From positions 1-35,367 of the forward strand of contig NW_022205192.1 of NCBI RefSeq assembly GCF_008831285.2: DNA of 35,367 nt, written 5' to 3'. Numbering within the stretch: the first letter of the stretch is position 1; every line of letters begins with the position of its first letter. This DNA comes from Nymphaea colorata (Eukaryota; Streptophyta; Magnoliopsida; Nymphaeales; Nymphaeaceae). Made by a program: the position numbers and the translations under genes. The notes beneath the pieces were generated by a model. The model made no database searches and was not told the DNA's origin. It was given only the letters and a program-made list of their open reading frames with translations. Shown in pieces: positions 21,095 through 30,397 of the stretch.

Positions 21095-23358
21095 ATGAAG
21101 CCCCATCAATAAGAAGTGAAGTTCCAAGCAGCTGACTGGGAAAAGGCATAGAAGCATGCAAAATCAGTTTCAGTCGGAAAAACAGGAAACAATAACCACG
21201 ACTTTGATGATGGATAAGCCCATTGTCCATGTTGTGGCAATATGATCGATAAGGAGTTGGTTTCACTCTGCTAAAATACAAAATAATTGGAATTCATCGG
21301 AAGCGGGTTTCCTCTCTACTTCATATTCTTCAAATATGTCATCATACTGCTCTTCATACAGACCATAAGTATTGGTATTTCCAGCCTTTCAAGCGCAATT
21401 TAAAACAATTATTAATTTTGCATCAATCACGTACCAAAACACGCTCGACTTTTGTCCTCATAATAAATATATTGCACCAGTTACTTCGTGTAATTGTCAA
21501 GCATCCAAGAAGCCCTATCAAATGACACCATCATCACTAGAATCGTATATTTTCTGTTGACATTTTTTTATTTGGTCTACATGAGGGATACGCTCATAAA
21601 GATGAATGGCTACTATGACGAAAGGAGCACTTCCTATAGTGATTACTCTTTTATTTTGAAAAATTTACCTCAAAAGGTAAGAATAAAATAAGATTTGGTA
21701 CAACTTTTCAAGAATTATCAAGTCTGCAGAATGATAGTGATTGGGTCATTTGATCATATCGAGAAAGCTGGTCAAAAGCTTAAGCATCTTTACTAATAAA
21801 AAAATTAATTATGAAGCAAAAAGAGAGCTCAAAAGTAGCATCAGGCCATGTATTGGGTGATGTGTAAATCAATTTGGAATCTCTAGAAAGAGAAATCTCC
21901 TAATAATAGAAGTCATTTGCAGAGGTAGTCGCAAAGGAGCAAAAACTTTATGAAGCAGATGAGATTATTCCTTAAAAAGTGATAGTTTGTGTTGAGACCG
22001 ATGAATAAAAATAAGAGATCATCAAGGAGCTTACGTACTATGGTGAGCTTTTCAAAACTCCATAGAAATGGAAAGATCATGATTTGAAGAAAATTAGCAT
22101 CAACTAATCTCCTTAGCCAAAGTAAATAATATGGAGCAATTTAAACTTATCAACAAGTGTAAAGATAAAGTATTATATCTTCGGATGGGCCATCACTTTT
22201 ACCATTCTCACCATCATTTCTATCATTTTTTACTTTCTCATCAAGCGATTAACTTAGCTGATATAAAGTTCAGCAGAACAAGACCATACAACCGCTAATG
22301 CCCTATACTTTATCATGCTAATCTCTATTGTCTTCATAAATAAGTTTATCTTATGCCCACTGATACACCACGTATGCCATCTAGAGCACTACTTTACAAA
22401 AACAAAAGAATAATATGGGTTTACTGTTAAATATCTGCTGAGCATGTTCTTTACTACTGCTTTAATGACCATATTAATTGATGCAATCACCTTGGAAAAT
22501 ATTTACAATAATGATTTTGGAGTAGTTGAAGGCTAGTCTATCATGATCATCTTTACTGCTTTCTTGATTCCTTTGATTTGGTTGGTCAATCCGTGGACAA
22601 TTTGGATAAAAATAAAACAAGTGTGGATCAAGGGACGGAAGGACATGTCGCAAGAGGAGGCAAACCATATTATGGAAGCTATGCCGTATCAAATGGGAAA
22701 AAGGTATGCTGAAGTTGTGAAATTGGTGTGGCTAGTATCGCTTTACCAGTCTCTCCTCCCGATGGGCACAGGCATAGGAGCTCTCGGCCTCTGTTTCTAT
22801 TATTGGGTGGACAAGTATAATCTTCTGCGAAGGTCCACGGTTAAATAAGCCGTTTCTGGCTTCCTCACCCTCAGGGTCATGACCCTTCTCTAATTCTCAT
22901 TGGTCCTAAAGTGCAGTGGATAGATATTGTTTGACCATATTCTTCGAAACGACTATTCAATATGTTCTATCATTTGTCTCCTAACAGCGTTTATCTATAT
23001 CTTTCTACCTAAGGATAAAATCCTCAACTTGATCCACGATTAAAAGTTCAATCATTAATAAAAAAGATTCAGCCAATCTTATGACCAGCTGGGAGTAAGT
23101 TATGAGACTCTTCATCCAGTAACGGGAAAAAAGATGAAGAGCTTGATATAGTCGCTGAACAGTAAAAATAAAGGCGGGCAAAAATAGGAAAGTAACACAA
23201 ACAAAAAATCTGACTTATTAAAATCTATCTTAAACCAATCCACCTTAATGGAAAGCTAAACCATCAACAAAAGATTGAAGCTTTGGAAAAGATAATTTCT
23301 GACTACGCATATGATCATCCATGAGAATCTTTTGGATAAATAAGATGTGGAATTATGA
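21095..23358 (+). CDS. CSC1/OSCA/TMEM63-like ion channel, copy B (one frame break)
   Basis: ATG 21095 (MKPHQQEVKFQAADWEKA), parallel to copy A from end to end. It has the Cys motif HCPCCGNM, GSGFPLYFIFFKYVIILLF, YMRDTLIKMNGYYDER, SDYSFILKNLPQK, VETDEQKQEIIKEL, FTKTKEQYGFTVKYLLSMFF, IIFTAFLIPLIWLVNPW, MPYQMGKRYAEVVKLVWL and DKYNLLRRS, ending at TGA 23356. One missing base lies in the A7 run at about 21800. The pore half is the best conserved; the cytosolic domain and C-terminal tail (about 130 residues, polar and Gln/Ser-rich) have drifted. Many TAG/TAA codons in B align with Gln or other residues in A, a direct internal confirmation of the code. Same strand as A, 463 bp apart: a tandem duplication old enough for clear divergence. 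Confidence 0.77.
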
Positions 23359-23444
23359 TCTGTGAAGAGGAGGCCTCAATCGGAATTGGCCAATAATGAT
23401 TGCTTATATTCTAATTCTTGATGTAAATTAATAAAAGAATAAAA

Positions 23445-24026
23445 ATGGAGGTCAAGAAAGAGAACAACAGAAACAATTACACCTTGAAAACCTTTCACGA
23501 AAAGAAAGAAAAAGAAGCCCGTACTAGAAATATTGAAGAGGATCCCTATGCTTGCTTCAAGACCATGTCAGCAGAAAATTTATTCGACTTCATGAATGAC
23601 AAGTATGATTACATCACCATCAAAAGTAGCGAATCTCTTGTCAAAATGAACCAAGCAATCATCGAAAGACTTGTCCGCCTCAGAGTTGACTTCCTAGCCT
23701 AACAGAAAAGATAACTCATTGAGCTCGCAACAAGGGGTGGAAGAACTTTAAGCGATAAAGAATACAGCTAGTTCATTAATCAAAGATCTAACCGTCTGCC
23801 TAAGTACAGTAGGCATATCAGATTCTCATACAATTCCATACCATTGACTGAGGTTATCATCCATGAAAACAAGACACATCTAAAGGAGTCAAAGTCATTA
23901 TACTTAACAAATTTACCACCAAGCTGCTTAATAGACTTTGATTATAGAAAACTTAAAAGGGAAGCTTTGGAATTTTTGAAGGAGTTTATTCCAATCATTA
24001 AAGCTGTTGAGGAATGTAGAAATTGA
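23445..24026 (+). CDS. Unknown conserved-looking protein, 193 residues, intact
   Basis: ATG 23445 (MEVKKENNRNNYTLKTFHEK) to TGA 24024. A highly charged N-terminal helix (KEKEARTRNIEEDPYACF) is followed by a compact region (ENLFDFMNDKYDYITIKS, MNQAIIERLVRLRVDFLAQ) and a folded-looking C-terminal half (SLYLTNLPPSCLIDFDYRKL, LKEFIPIIKAVEE). No signal peptide or membrane helix. One clean frame with six in-frame TAA/TAG codons or fewer. I do not recognise the family. It starts only 86 bp after the channel gene, on the same strand, in the cleanest part of the chromosome. Confidence 0.65.
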
Positions 24027-24264
24027 TATATATATGTTTAAATTCTAATAATTCCTCTAAGTAACAGTTAAAATCGTGAGTCATAATTAAAATCTCAAAA
24101 TATTATTTCTATTGGGCTCTTCGGCTAATTCCCTTAAATGAGAGCAAGCATAAGATCCATAATATGAGATGGATCGAGCTTTTACTGATTACCGTTAATT
24201 CTGATCAACTTATCATGTAAATCCAATGATAAAAATAGTTGTTGATCAATTTATTTTAAGAACG

Positions 24265-25329
24265 ATGCTTAAATTATTGAACATAAGACGCTTCTTCAGC
24301 AGTTCAGTCGTTCCAGTTGTCGACATCACTAACTTCCTTCAATAATCCGGAAACTATATCAAGGACTGCCAAGCCGTGACTGAAGCACTGCACACATATG
24401 GTTGCCTCATCATTAAAGATCCAAGAGTGAATGCAGAGCAAAACAACAAGTTTTTAGACCAAATGGAACAATTCTTCCACAGAAGATCTTAACAGTTTTA
24501 TAACAAACAACCAGTTTCCGATGTTTTCCCTGAAGATAACTTCCAAGTTGGAGCTACACCCGAGTATACATAAAAGGCAAGGGAACACTATAATGTTGTC
24601 AACAATTTCCAGGGTGATAACAAAGCTAATACCCCTTATCCTCCTCCGTTCGACGCCAAATGGAGATACTTTTGGAACATCGGAGAAGTCATGTAAGATG
24701 TTGCACAAAACAAAGCACCTAAAGATTTCCCCCACTTCAAGTAAACCATGTAAGGATGGGGAAACCATATGCTCAATGGCTGCTTTACAGTTGCTGAGAT
24801 GGCTGCGATTGGTCTTGGACTTGATCGATAGACTTTCATCAATAAAATGAAGAGAGGGCCTCATAAGCTTGCCCCAACTGGAAGCGATTTGGTTCGCTAT
24901 AATGTAGGTACTATATTCGCCGGCTTCCATTATGACTTCAACTTTTTGACTATTCATGGAAAATCTAGATATCCCGGACTCTATTGCTGGCTGAGAACCG
25001 GTTAAAAGGTTAAAGTATCAGTTCCGGAAGGACATTTACTTCTTCAAGCTGGAAAACAGTTCGAATATCTCACTGGAGGTTATATTACTTGCGGATTCCA
25101 TGAGGTCGTTTACACCAAAGAAGTCGAAGAGAAGAAAAACGAAGCTGTCAAAGCCGGCAGAATCCCATGGAGAATCAGTTCCACCTTGTTTTCCCACATT
25201 AGAGGTGATGTTCCACTTGAGCCTCTATCCAAATTCGCTACAAAATAGGCCAAGGAAAAATACCCTTCAATTTTGGCAAAAGAGCATGCAATCCAATAAC
25301 TATAGGCAATCAGTCTCAAGCGCAACTGA
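24265..25329 (+). CDS. 2-oxoglutarate/Fe(II) oxygenase, isopenicillin N synthase-like
   Basis: ATG 24265 to TGA 25327, 354 residues, intact. Opening VPVVDITNF is the usual N-terminus of this superfamily, which couples 2-oxoglutarate decarboxylation to hydroxylation or other oxidation of small molecules. The iron ligands are visible: His222 and Asp224 in FHYDFNFLTIHG, and His279 in CGFHEVVY. Arg303-x-Ser305 in WRISST is the R-x-S that binds the co-substrate carboxylate. The first 16 residues (MLKLLNIRRFFSSSVV) are basic and Ser/Phe-rich, a plausible mitochondrial targeting peptide with a typical cleavage context; this is an inference. Length and motif spacing match plant and fungal DIOX-type enzymes. 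The substrate cannot be predicted. Eighty-two bases separate it from eL29. Confidence 0.85.
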
Positions 25330-25410
25330 CCAATCATGATATGCTCAGCATATTGAATTCTATAAATAAGTTCAATTAATTACTTCCTTTTTAATGATTA
25401 GTCACTAAAA

Positions 25411-25623
25411 ATGGCTAAGGATAAGAACCATTCGTCGAAGAACCAGAACCACAAGAACCACCAAAGCGGTATCAAGAAGCCCAGAAGGCAAAAGTACGGT
25501 TCTCTTGCTGGAGTTAACCAAAGATTTTTGAGGAACAGGAGAAGGTCTATAAGAAATAATCCCGAAATCAAGAAAAGTCGTGCTCTGCAAAAAAGATTGG
25601 ATGCTTATAAGGCTAAACTGTGA
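25411..25623 (+). CDS. RPL29: 60S ribosomal protein eL29
   Basis: ATG 25411 to TGA 25621, 70 residues, no intron. MAKDKNHSSKNQNHKNHQ followed by GIKKPRRQKYGSLAGVNQ and FLRNRRRSIRNN is the eL29 pattern (N-terminal AK-KNHT-NQ-KAH, IKKP, G-x-x-x-KFLRN). It is very basic, as expected for a protein lying on 25S rRNA near the large subunit surface. The length fits the small form of the family. It uses CAA/CAG for all Gln and few rare codons, unlike its neighbours, consistent with strong codon selection in a highly expressed gene. The preceding 81 bp must hold its promoter and 5' UTR. Confidence 0.93.
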   Translation: MAKDKNHSSKNQNHKNHQSGIKKPRRQKYGSLAGVNQRFLRNRRRSIRNNPEIKKSRALQKRLDAYKAKL

Positions 25624-25936
25624 TCACATACAAGTATTATTAACTAAAGATAATTCTACACGTTCGCATTGAGTCTTTTTTGGTTTAATCTGCTATTCAT
25701 AAATTCTTTCTTTTAAAATTCTTAAGTATTTTAAAATCTAGATATGATTTTACAAAATATTTGATTGTTTTGTAATGCTTTTGATGGCTGATGTAAAATA
25801 TTATTAATAATATTATATAGCTTCATCAATGTAGATAGATTCCCATATTCATATAAGTAGCGAAAGCATGAAATGCTTGCTTTTTGATTGTTATTCGAGC
25901 AGTCCACCAAAGGACCTTCAAAGATAACAATAGGTT
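25624..25936. other. AT-rich spacer
   Basis: 313 bp after eL29. It is AT-rich with TATTATTAATAATATTATA-type self-complementary sequence at about 25798-25818. No coding frame or RNA gene seen. Confidence 0.45.
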
Positions 25937-28326
25937 ATGGCTGGTAATGGCTATATCATCAAATCTTCAGGCTAAGGTAATGCTGAAATTTATCTCTTTC
26001 CTCATGAATATACTCACTTTACAAATGTAAGCAATCCCTTATAAAGGTTCTCAAAATCTAACGCCATTCGTCCGTCAAATGCATCAAATTGGCTCGGCTT
26101 AAGTAATACTCTTTTGCTGTTTATGCCAATAATGCAACAATCGTGCTCAAGTCCATTGAAAATTAAAGTAAAAATATAGCGTCTATTCACCAGTAAGTTA
26201 ATTTGAGACAAGGATAGAATTTTCTGGCCTTCTCGGATATCATGAAAATGAAGCACTACCAATTGCTCATCGCATATACATCTTCAAGCCAATTTTATTT
26301 AATCGCAATAAAAAATCACAAGAGTTTGGAAATATTCAAAATTTCCAACAAAAAATAAAGCTTTAGCTTTTTATCGTGGTTCAAAAGCACTTCTCTCCAC
26401 GTTTAATGCAAAAATTTATTTCTCCATACTATCGAATTGATGATGGAGATAAGTTTGTCCTGCTCCTTTTCATAAAAGATAAGACTATGTAGCTTTATCT
26501 TCTCGAGCTCTACCCAGAAGAAGGCAAAACGGCTATGGAGCTTGTTGGAAATTGCGAACCGATTAAAAAAATAATACCAAACTCTGCAATTCTAAAGCAA
26601 GTATTGATAATTGCCAAAGACTCTCAATCAAGACACATAGATTGCTTAGTTTCTTATGAGCTGAAGGAAGGATTTATGCTTATACTTTCTGTTCACGTTA
26701 ATCATAAGAAGAAAAACATATTCTAAGTCAATGTAGTTTTTTAGGACTTGCCAAGCAAATGCTTCTCTATGGCATATAATACTCAAACATCCTGTATTCT
26801 TTTTATCACCCTGAGGAAGATGCTTATAAAATCTTCAAGAAAAAACATTTTCCTTTCCAATAAAAAGACACATTGAAAACAAATAAGTATAACTCTTTAT
26901 GAGTTTAAAAGTTCAGCCTCATTTCTTTTACATTTAAGACCAGCTATTTATCAACACATGCATGGAAGTTTATTCAGTTCAAGCAGAGCATCCGATATAT
27001 AGTGAATAAAGTGATCTTTCTGAGCTTCAGCAGCATCTGGCGGAATTTAAAAATGAAATCAATCATAATTATCGGAAGCTTGTGCATAAACTACTCAAAA
27101 AAGTGCCGATACCTGTTGATCAGATCTCTTATCTGCTTACATAAAAGTGTCGCAAGATAATATAGTGGATTAAAAATTAGTTTTCAGAGTTTTCCTCAAA
27201 TGAAGAGCATACCTACCTCATCCTAACCTTATAAATAACAATATCGATTGCGATTAAAAACCTCCTGATGATCACAAATGTTGAGGACCTCCTTAAGATT
27301 ATCACACCAAAACAGCCAAATTTTTGCATGAAGGAACTTTTTCTTATCTTGGCCAACAGCTAAATTTCAAGTGTGATTAACCTACTGAACATGCTATCTC
27401 AATCACACCCTCAAATCATCAACAAAGTTTTAGAAGGGTTTAATGAGTAAGGATAAGTAAGATAGAACTGCTGTTAGGCAATAAAGACAGTCTTTATGGA
27501 AAGCTTTGAAGTCATGCACAAAGATATGCAGTCTAATCCTCAAATCGTAGAAGATTACTCAAGCATCATCAAAAATATTGTTGCTTATGATCTTGGAAAC
27601 CCCAAGATGTATCAATAAATTCATCAAAAAAATGAGGAGTTTTTCAAGCACTGTATACTTGAAAGCAAATCAGTGAATTTGTTCATAGACTATTTTCTAA
27701 TTCTATAGTTTTCCGAGAAAGAAGTGAAATAATTTGCGAAGAAAGTATATGAAAGCAAGAAAGAAAATATAAAAAAGCTAATTATCTAAATCTTGACAAA
27801 GAGCAAGCAATCTTTGCGAAAAAAGTAACTTTAAATTCGAAAAATAGGACTATTCATTGAAGGGTTTCTGTAATATTCTCATGAGATGATTACCGAAATG
27901 AAGAAAATCTTTCCAGGACTTTTGTTTTTTTATTACATGCGTACCGGTCATCGCAAATAAGGCATGTAATATATCAAATAACTCACAAAAAGCTCCTCTC
28001 TTTGCTCACAATAAGTAAAAATAGCCTTATGATAGTTTCTCTAACTTTCGATTTTTGGCACTGAATAGGAAAAAGATGAAAAAACTCAATGCTTTTAGCA
28101 TTCTGAATGGCAAAAACTAATCAAGTTTTGCTGTTTGTTAGCAGATTTTGAACATAGGAGCTATAGACTCAGACTAAAGCATATCTTAAAAATCTGTAGG
28201 GTAAAAAAGGATAAAACATCATTGATAATCAACATATTTTTTGACATTTTTTCAGGTTATGACAGATTATTCATAATCCTGATATTATTTTACATAGCTT
28301 TAGCTACATCTTGCTCACATATATGA
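25937..28326 (+). CDS. Probable beta-propeller plus alpha-solenoid protein, frame-broken
   Basis: ATG 25937 (MAGNGYIIKSSGQGNAEIYL). Successive frames joined by -1 shifts near 26020, in an A run at about 26411, near 26746 and at about 26898 give one consistent product. The first third is strand-rich with repeat-like blade ends (FAVYANNATIVLKSIE, HYQLLIAYTSSSQFYLIAI, FVLLLFIKDKTMQLYLLELY). The rest is a long run of helices (DLSELQQHLAEFKNEINHNY, LFLILANSQISSVINLLNML, VNLFIDYFLILQFSEKEVKQ). That order is typical of coat, tethering and nuclear-pore proteins, but no particular family can be named. An in-frame TGA occurs at 28030, after which the same frame stays open and helical (EWQKLIKFCCLLADFEHRSY) to TGA 28324. 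Either the protein ends at 28032 or that TGA is a sequence error. The final hydrophobic stretch is of unclear status. Confidence 0.5.
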
Positions 28327-28397
28327 TCCAATATAGACTAGTATTGTGTTTATATGGATAAATAAAAATTCAAATTAATAAGGATAACAATTACTGA

Positions 28398-29153
28398 ATG
28401 TTAAGAACGCTCGAGCAAGTCGTATTATGCCAATCGAGATTCTAATACAAGAGCATTTACATACGAGTGGAATCTGAAGATGTGTTTGTTAGTAGAACTG
28501 CTGATTTGTCCTTGACAAGTCAAGTCAAGTTTTAGCCTAACATCTATCTTTCTTAAAAGCTTCCATTGAAAATAGAAATTTGGAACTACTAGCCTCACAA
28601 GATGCTAAGATCATGGTATTTTTAGAGCCGGGAGATGATAGCGATGAAAGACAAGCATATGATTAGCGAGAGCAATTGGGTCATTTATCTGAAAAAAACA
28701 GAAAGATAGCTATAAAACAAGGAAAACAAGCTTCTAAGAGGGAATAAGAGTCGTTCAACATAAAGAGAAATGTCAAAGTTCAAAATGAAGGTTAACGAAA
28801 GCAAGATGAAAAGTAACAAAATCAAACGAGAAGAGATTAATCTAGTACTGTAAAGCAAGAATAAAGGAAATAAGGACAGCATAAAAAAGACCCTGAAGAA
28901 TACGATTCGATATCTCATCAAACAGCAAAGCTTAGTTAATAATTTTGATCATTATGGCATATAAGAGCCGAAAGCAAAAGTAAACACTGCAAAATGTACA
29001 CCAGCTTCTGAGCAGATATCGAATGTAAGAGGCTATTCGACAATCTTTTCGGAGTATGGTCTTAATATGACTGATTTCAATAGTATGTAAAGCTAGCCAG
29101 AACCCATTTCCTTAAAATTAGAGGTGAGAAAAAGGGTAGGCAAGCCTAGATGA
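28398..29153 (+). CDS. Basic unknown protein, 251 residues, intact
   Basis: ATG 28398 (MLRTLEQVVLCQSRFQYK) to TGA 29151, with many in-frame TAA/TAG and no TGA for 756 nt. The N-terminal 60 residues are strand-like (SIYIRVESEDVFVSRTADL); the centre is strongly basic (KSRSTQREMSKFKMKVNESK); the C-terminal part is polar. No membrane helix or known motif. A coiled or disordered protein is likely. No function inferred. It lies 71 bp after the end of the previous gene and 73 bp before the next, all on one strand. Confidence 0.5.
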
Positions 29154-29226
29154 TTCATCCCATCGATAAAAAAGCTCAATTTGATTTATATAAGAATAAA
29201 TATCAATAATTTTAAAGAGATAAATC

Positions 29227-30058
29227 ATGTCGTAAAAGCACAGCTTCATGATTAAAGGGTATCAAGATCTTACAGCTCGATAGCCTCCTAAAAAGTATTC
29301 ACATTTCTTTATGCCTCGACCGCAGACAATAAATCCAGCTAAGAATAGTTTCTTGAGAAAGGATCAAGCTTAGATGTGATCAATTATAAGCGAAGCTCAA
29401 GGCATTTCGATCGAACTTAAATCGTATTCAAGCGTGATAAACTTAACCATGACCTTAAGCATAACAATCAAGTACATTCCCGTAACTAATAAGAGGGAAA
29501 AAATGCCCAATTAATTGCTCAGCAAGCCATAAAAAATGAAGTCGCAAGTGAAAACCTCAAAATGTCGATCTCAAAGTACCAAAATCTCATGGATTCAAAC
29601 AATGACGTGATGAAAAATATCGTGAGAGAGGAGATACTTTCCTAATTGACGCTAAACGATCCCATATTTAAAAAGGTCAATAAGGATTTAGTATAGTCTC
29701 TCATTCTGATTGGCAGGATTAAAATCTATGAAGACGAGGAAATTGCAACGAAAACTGAAAATATGATTGGTTTATTCTGTACGGCAAGATCAAGGCCTTC
29801 AATAAAGATTATCGAGTGATTCTGTAGAGGGGAGAGACGATAGGATAGCATTTGCTCTTCGATTTTCACATATCTTTGAAGGTTAGATGCTTGTAGCCCA
29901 CATGCATCTTTTGGCTCCCGGTTAAGTATTACTCTATACTGAGGTAATAGTCAATCATCAACGGTCTTAAGAGTTAGTTTAACCACCTTTAAATCGCATT
30001 AAGGCTTGCCTTTATAAAGAAGCGATTTAAATAAACTTTGAAAAAATCATATCATTGA
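29227..30058 (+). CDS. Cyclic-nucleotide-binding-domain protein, frame-broken
   Basis: ATG 29227 (MSQKHSFMIKGYQDLTAR) is the likely start, then a -1 shift before about 29355, or a start further in; the N-terminus is uncertain. From 29427 to 29762 the frame is clean (KNEVASENLKMSISKYQNL, ILSQLTLNDPIFKKVNKDLV). A missing base in an A4 run at about 29762 leads to the beta-barrel (YDWFILYGKIKAF, RVILQRGETIGQHLLFDF, VRCLQPTCIFWLPVKYYSIL), ending at TGA 30056. This matches the cNMP-binding fold: a Gly-Lys turn, a Gly-Glu-x-Ile-Gly phosphate-cassette position, then Leu-Gln-Pro-Thr. The Arg-Ala-Ala part of the cassette that holds the cyclic phosphate is absent, so nucleotide binding is doubtful. Ciliates carry many such proteins, mostly uncharacterised. 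Confidence 0.65.
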
Positions 30059-30397
30059 GTATGATAAAAATGATAAACTATCAATTATATACATTTTCTC
30101 ATCATTTGATTGTGTTTTCGCATCTTTGTTCTCAATTTTTTCAAATAATTTCTTTGTAAAAGTATCGTGATTTTAATTTTAAGCTGAAATTTCTTTTTTG
30201 TGATTGGATTTGGTACACGAAAGTGGTAAAAATATCGAAAGATCGTAAAGTTGGTCTTCGAGGTGCCAATTTATCTAGTCAAAACTCCGTTTATATTTTT
30301 TAAATTTTGAGAAATTACTCATTCTGCAAAATTCCTAATATTTAAATTAGCTATAAATAGCGATTTCGATTTTTAAGATTATATAGAAATTAAGAAA
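30059..30397. other. AT-rich spacer
   Basis: 339 bp of strongly AT-rich DNA upstream of the repeat-protein gene. No coding frame, repeat or RNA gene seen; promoter presumed. Confidence 0.45.

Noticed and set aside
24454-24957. Minus-strand 167-codon frame
   Set aside because: It is the antisense shadow of the oxygenase, whose iron-binding and 2-oxoglutarate motifs are all in the plus frame.
26014-26262. Minus-strand open frame of 82 codons
   Set aside because: It lies opposite a plus-strand beta-propeller segment that continues on both sides with TAA/TAG glutamines; the minus frame has no such continuity.
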